The position numbers were made by a program, and so were the translations under genes. Below, piece after piece: positions 62,801-64,000 of a DNA stretch of 64,000 nucleotides (position 1 is its first letter; each line of letters opens with the position of its first letter). Where the stretch lies: positions 146,802 through 210,801 of the forward strand of contig NZ_JAQIYM010000014.1 in assembly GCF_028823535.1 (NCBI RefSeq), given 5' to 3'. Below the pieces are notes generated by a model, which was given only the letters and a program-made list of their open reading frames with translations, did not search any database and was not told the origin of the DNA. This DNA comes from Pseudomonas serbica. Its GTDB lineage: Bacteria; Pseudomonadota; Gammaproteobacteria; Pseudomonadales; Pseudomonadaceae.

Positions 62801-63238
62801 AAAGGCTCGATCCAGCTCGGCCAGGTGCCGGAGTTTGCACTGAACTTCGACCTGATGCCGGTGGATTTCCTCGCCCGCTTCATTGCCTTCCACGCCAGCC
62901 GTTATGAGCGTGACAAGGCCGTGTTCAACCTGCACAACCCCGAACCGCTGGACTGGGGAACCTACGTGACGTCGTTCCGCGAAGCCGGTCGGGAGTTTTC
63001 ATTGGTCAGTGTCGCCGACTGGCAAAGGCAACTGGGCCGTGTCGACAGCGACAATGCTCTGTTTGGCGTGCTGGGTTTCTATCTCAACGGCTTCGAAGAA
63101 GACATCGGTGACATCTCGATGATTAGCCACGCGAACGCCCGGGCCGGTGTCAGGCAGATGGGCGCGCACTACCCGGAAAAATCCCCGGCGCTGCTGCGCC
63201 GCGGCTGCGATTACCTCAAGGAAATCAATTTCATCTGA
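59822..63238 (+). CDS. pvfC: Single-module NRPS (adenylation-carrier-reductase), PvfC/MgoA-like
   Basis: 1138 residues. About 180 N-terminal residues of unclear fold are followed by an adenylation domain (about 180-660; LYTSGTTGHPKG, NLYGPTETT, NGKVDRKA), a carrier domain with phosphopantetheine Ser S710 in LGGHSILL, and a terminal thioester reductase (about 780-1138; VTGANSFVGVHI, Y944xxxK948). There is no condensation domain. It should load one amino acid and release it as aldehyde or alcohol by NAD(P)H reduction. Hand-aligned pocket residues read D371 S372 I375 A418 M435 G437 L458 V466 L467 K652, unlike the usual Val or Leu codes. GAGGAG lies ahead of the ATG. Confidence 0.9.
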   Translation: MRRLDILLVGPSRALDDLALELEQQGHEPTRVTALDEQPPKYPDLVIDDASLDVPAFKDAPRLTLQLGIDPPGASSLPLLDLLCIVGSTLLTRVPIADEPSGNGQALRQRAVAELVDHVALLVSRFARDAMYFRPDEATASAHMGAVESLVFLDSLAFVHRRNATADPQLLKLAPVPMIERLEQRFIQCAERPALNVAGTALDYGHLHALSRAIQQRLLPLLDQHDGPVVVGVCLPKCSALYAGILAILGCGAVYLPLEPDHPPQRQQYILTNAGAVLLLHDGRHPLAPDMPHLDITAIDAEEVDIAQPLVRHSFGPDAPCMALYTSGTTGHPKGVLLSQANLAHFTAWYADYVQLTEQARVLQFSSLGFDSSLIDIFPTLLQGAELVVPSDDQRRDPQQLVEFIRGQQLSHAFLPPALLSILPLEPLQTLDHIMTGGDVCEPWVIEQLSRQGNLYNLYGPTETTVLITARQMQAGDNNRTLGSPIANTQVLILDDDLQPVIEQTIGELYVAGPGVCLGYLNDPQQTAERYLNLTLPDGQTLRVYRTGDMAKWTKGGIELCGRRDNQVKIRGFRVEPEEIERCLRDSQLYRQVAVVIDSHRRILAYLAQPWEDRFGEAQQALKTHALRSLPDYMQPVAWTELTSLPFASNGKVDRKALLELPVSVSENTRRRLPANADEALLLKIWAELLALPSHDISTDESFFNLGGHSILLSRMLLRLREEFGRSISINRFIELPTITKLATLVRGSGSEEVLSEQAMADALRELQVQPLPVSRMGDVRKVIVTGANSFVGVHIVEALLACGASEVACLVRDGNDQSADERFTQALRENRLEHLDRSRVRVYPADITRPALGLTDDDYARLDLEFGALVHNAANVNHVLDYGSLAGDNVEPIFECLRLCEGRSKKIFNFVSTLSASSTMTADGRVLEQPAAQTPPIYIKNGYNLSKWVGERILERARERGVLVNLYRPGNISFNSLTGVCQPHKNRLMLMLKGSIQLGQVPEFALNFDLMPVDFLARFIAFHASRYERDKAVFNLHNPEPLDWGTYVTSFREAGREFSLVSVADWQRQLGRVDSDNALFGVLGFYLNGFEEDIGDISMISHANARAGVRQMGAHYPEKSPALLRRGCDYLKEINFI

Positions 63239-63265
63239 CTCATCCCAAACAAACGGAGCAAGACC

Positions 63266-63733
63266 ATGAACACAATGCAACCCGATACCCTGATCAGGAA
63301 CCCGCAAGGCTGCCACGTCGTGTCCTCTGTGGAAGTACCCGCCGATGCCGCGCAAGTCTGGGCGGTGGTGGGCAATTTCTCTGGATTCGATCGGTTCATC
63401 CCGGCGTTGTCGCACATCGAGATGACCGGCGAAGGCGTGTCATCCCTGCGCAAGAAGTTCTTCAAGGATGGCAACCTGGTGGTGGAGCAACTCAACTCCC
63501 GGGACGATGAAGCGCTGAGCATGACCTGGACCACGATCTACAACACCTTGGGTGTGGGCAATCTGTGGGCAGCGATGCAGGTGGAAGCTGTGGGTGCGGG
63601 CAAGTCCGTGGCGACCTGGACCATCATCGCCGAACCAGCGCAGGGCGCTTCTGCCGCATTACCAGGGTTCAAGGACTTCGTGCAGGGCTTTGCCGATGAT
63701 TCGATGAGAAACGTACTGCAGTTGTTTTCGTGA
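63266..63733 (+). CDS. pvfD: SRPBCC/polyketide-cyclase-like protein, PvfD/MgoD-like
   Basis: 155 residues of the SRPBCC helix-grip fold (SSVEVPADAAQVWAVVGNFSGFDRFIPAL...; C-terminal LPGFKDFVQGFADDSMRNVLQL). It closes the operon 27 bp after the NRPS gene, exactly where pvfD/mgoD stands in the known clusters. Members bind hydrophobic ligands or catalyse cyclisation and dehydration. Its step in the pathway is not established. Confidence 0.85.
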   Translation: MNTMQPDTLIRNPQGCHVVSSVEVPADAAQVWAVVGNFSGFDRFIPALSHIEMTGEGVSSLRKKFFKDGNLVVEQLNSRDDEALSMTWTTIYNTLGVGNLWAAMQVEAVGAGKSVATWTIIAEPAQGASAALPGFKDFVQGFADDSMRNVLQLFS

Positions 63734-63747
63734 ATTGGCTTTGGGCA

Positions 63748-63774
63748 TTCGCGAGAAGGCTCACTCCTACGCCC
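63748..63774. repeat. Solitary degenerate REP unit
   Basis: TTCGCGAGAAGGCTCACTCC resembles one arm of the 25945-26008 family with several mismatches. No inverted partner is nearby. It lies between the last pvf/mgo gene and the terminator. Confidence 0.55.
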
Positions 63775-63783
63775 AAAACGACA

Positions 63784-63815
63784 AAACCCCTGTCTGCGCT
63801 AGCAGACAGGGGTTT
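63784..63815. terminator. Bidirectional terminator between the pvf/mgo operon and the rRNA operon
   Basis: Perfect 14-bp arms AAACCCCTGTCTGC and GCAGACAGGGGTTT surround GCTA. It stands 13 bp beyond the 3' end of the minus-strand 5S rRNA and 50 bp beyond pvfD, so it can stop both transcripts. The T-rich stretch on the minus-strand side suits the rRNA transcript best. Confidence 0.8.
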
Positions 63816-63827
63816 CGGAATTGAATC

Positions 63828-63943
63828 TTGACGATGACCTACTCTCACATGGGGAAACCCCACACTACCATCGGCGATGCATCGTTTCACTTCTGAGTTC
63901 GGGATGGGATCAGGTGGTTCCAACGCTCTATGGTCGTCAAGAA
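63828..63943 (-). rRNA. 5S ribosomal RNA
   Basis: On the minus strand the sequence begins with TTGACGACCATAGAGCGTTG and includes CCTGATCCCATCCCGAACTC, GAAACGATGCATCGCCGATG and GTGTGGGGTTTCCCCATGTG, all diagnostic of gammaproteobacterial 5S rRNA. The terminal stem GACGACC/GGTCATCGTC closes it. Ends are approximate by a few bases. The 23S gene would lie beyond the right edge; 63944-64000 is the spacer. Confidence 0.95.
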
Positions 63944-64000
63944 ATTCTGTGTGCCAGTACGTCGTAACGACGTGCCAGCGAATTCTTGATGTTTCTACTA

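Noticed and set aside
1..64000. CRISPR array, prophage, insertion sequence or integrative element
   Set aside because: No regularly spaced direct repeats, no transposase, integrase or phage structural genes, and no tRNA-flanking direct repeat were seen; the repeats present are REP-type palindromes.

Overview
The window is chromosomal DNA from a Pseudomonas of the P. fluorescens group. This rests on about 60% GC, several families of Pseudomonas-type REP palindromes, the lapG-lapD pair, the oscA-sbp-cysTW order beside a PAS-GGDEF-EAL gene and desA (the gene order known from P. aeruginosa), and a Pseudomonas-type 5S rRNA at the right edge. I saw no prophage, insertion sequence, integron or CRISPR array.

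Layout. 1-3.1 kb: sulfate uptake operon (oscA, sbp, cysT, cysW; cysW runs off the left edge). 3.1-8.9 kb: two c-di-GMP enzymes, the acyl desaturase DesA and a receiver-HDOD protein. 9-11.9 kb: GABA catabolism (gabT, gabD). 12.2 kb: tRNA-Arg(CCG). 12.4-15.6 kb: a VWA lipoprotein, ECF sigma and anti-sigma-like operon with a small acidic protein. 15.7-20.4 kb: PEBP-like protein, Rieske/FAD reductase, DUF945 protein and a membrane protein. 20.5-25.6 kb: MarR-controlled aae-like aromatic-acid efflux operon. 25.7-28.5 kb: DUF2789, YbaK-type deacylase, NfeD/slipin pair and a membrane protein. 28.7-33.9 kb: LysR regulator and an EmrAB-OprM-like tripartite pump. 34.1-35.0 kb: small RHS-core protein. 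35.1-38.8 kb: ABC importer plus TauD-type dioxygenase for an organosulfur source. 39.4-53.3 kb: nine-gene bcs cellulose operon. 53.4-56.5 kb: small conserved protein, then lapG-lapD. 56.7-57.4 kb: GntR regulator. 58.1-63.7 kb: pvf/mgo-type cluster. 63.8 kb: end of a ribosomal RNA operon (5S, minus strand).

How the genes work together. Much of the window concerns surface life under c-di-GMP control. There are two putative c-di-GMP metabolising enzymes, a cellulose synthase with a PilZ domain, BcsE, phosphoethanolamine decoration of cellulose (BcsG), and the LapD receptor that holds back the LapG adhesin protease. A second theme is sulfur scavenging, with a sulfate ABC system and a separate ABC/dioxygenase locus. 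A third is export, with two complete tripartite pumps. The most distinctive locus is the four-gene cluster at 58.1-63.7 kb: a DUF3050 oxygenase-like protein, an AurF-like diiron N-oxygenase, an adenylation-carrier-reductase NRPS and a SRPBCC protein. It matches the pvfABCD/mgoBCAD architecture that makes small diazeniumdiolate-type signals. Its adenylation pocket, read by hand, does not match common amino-acid codes.
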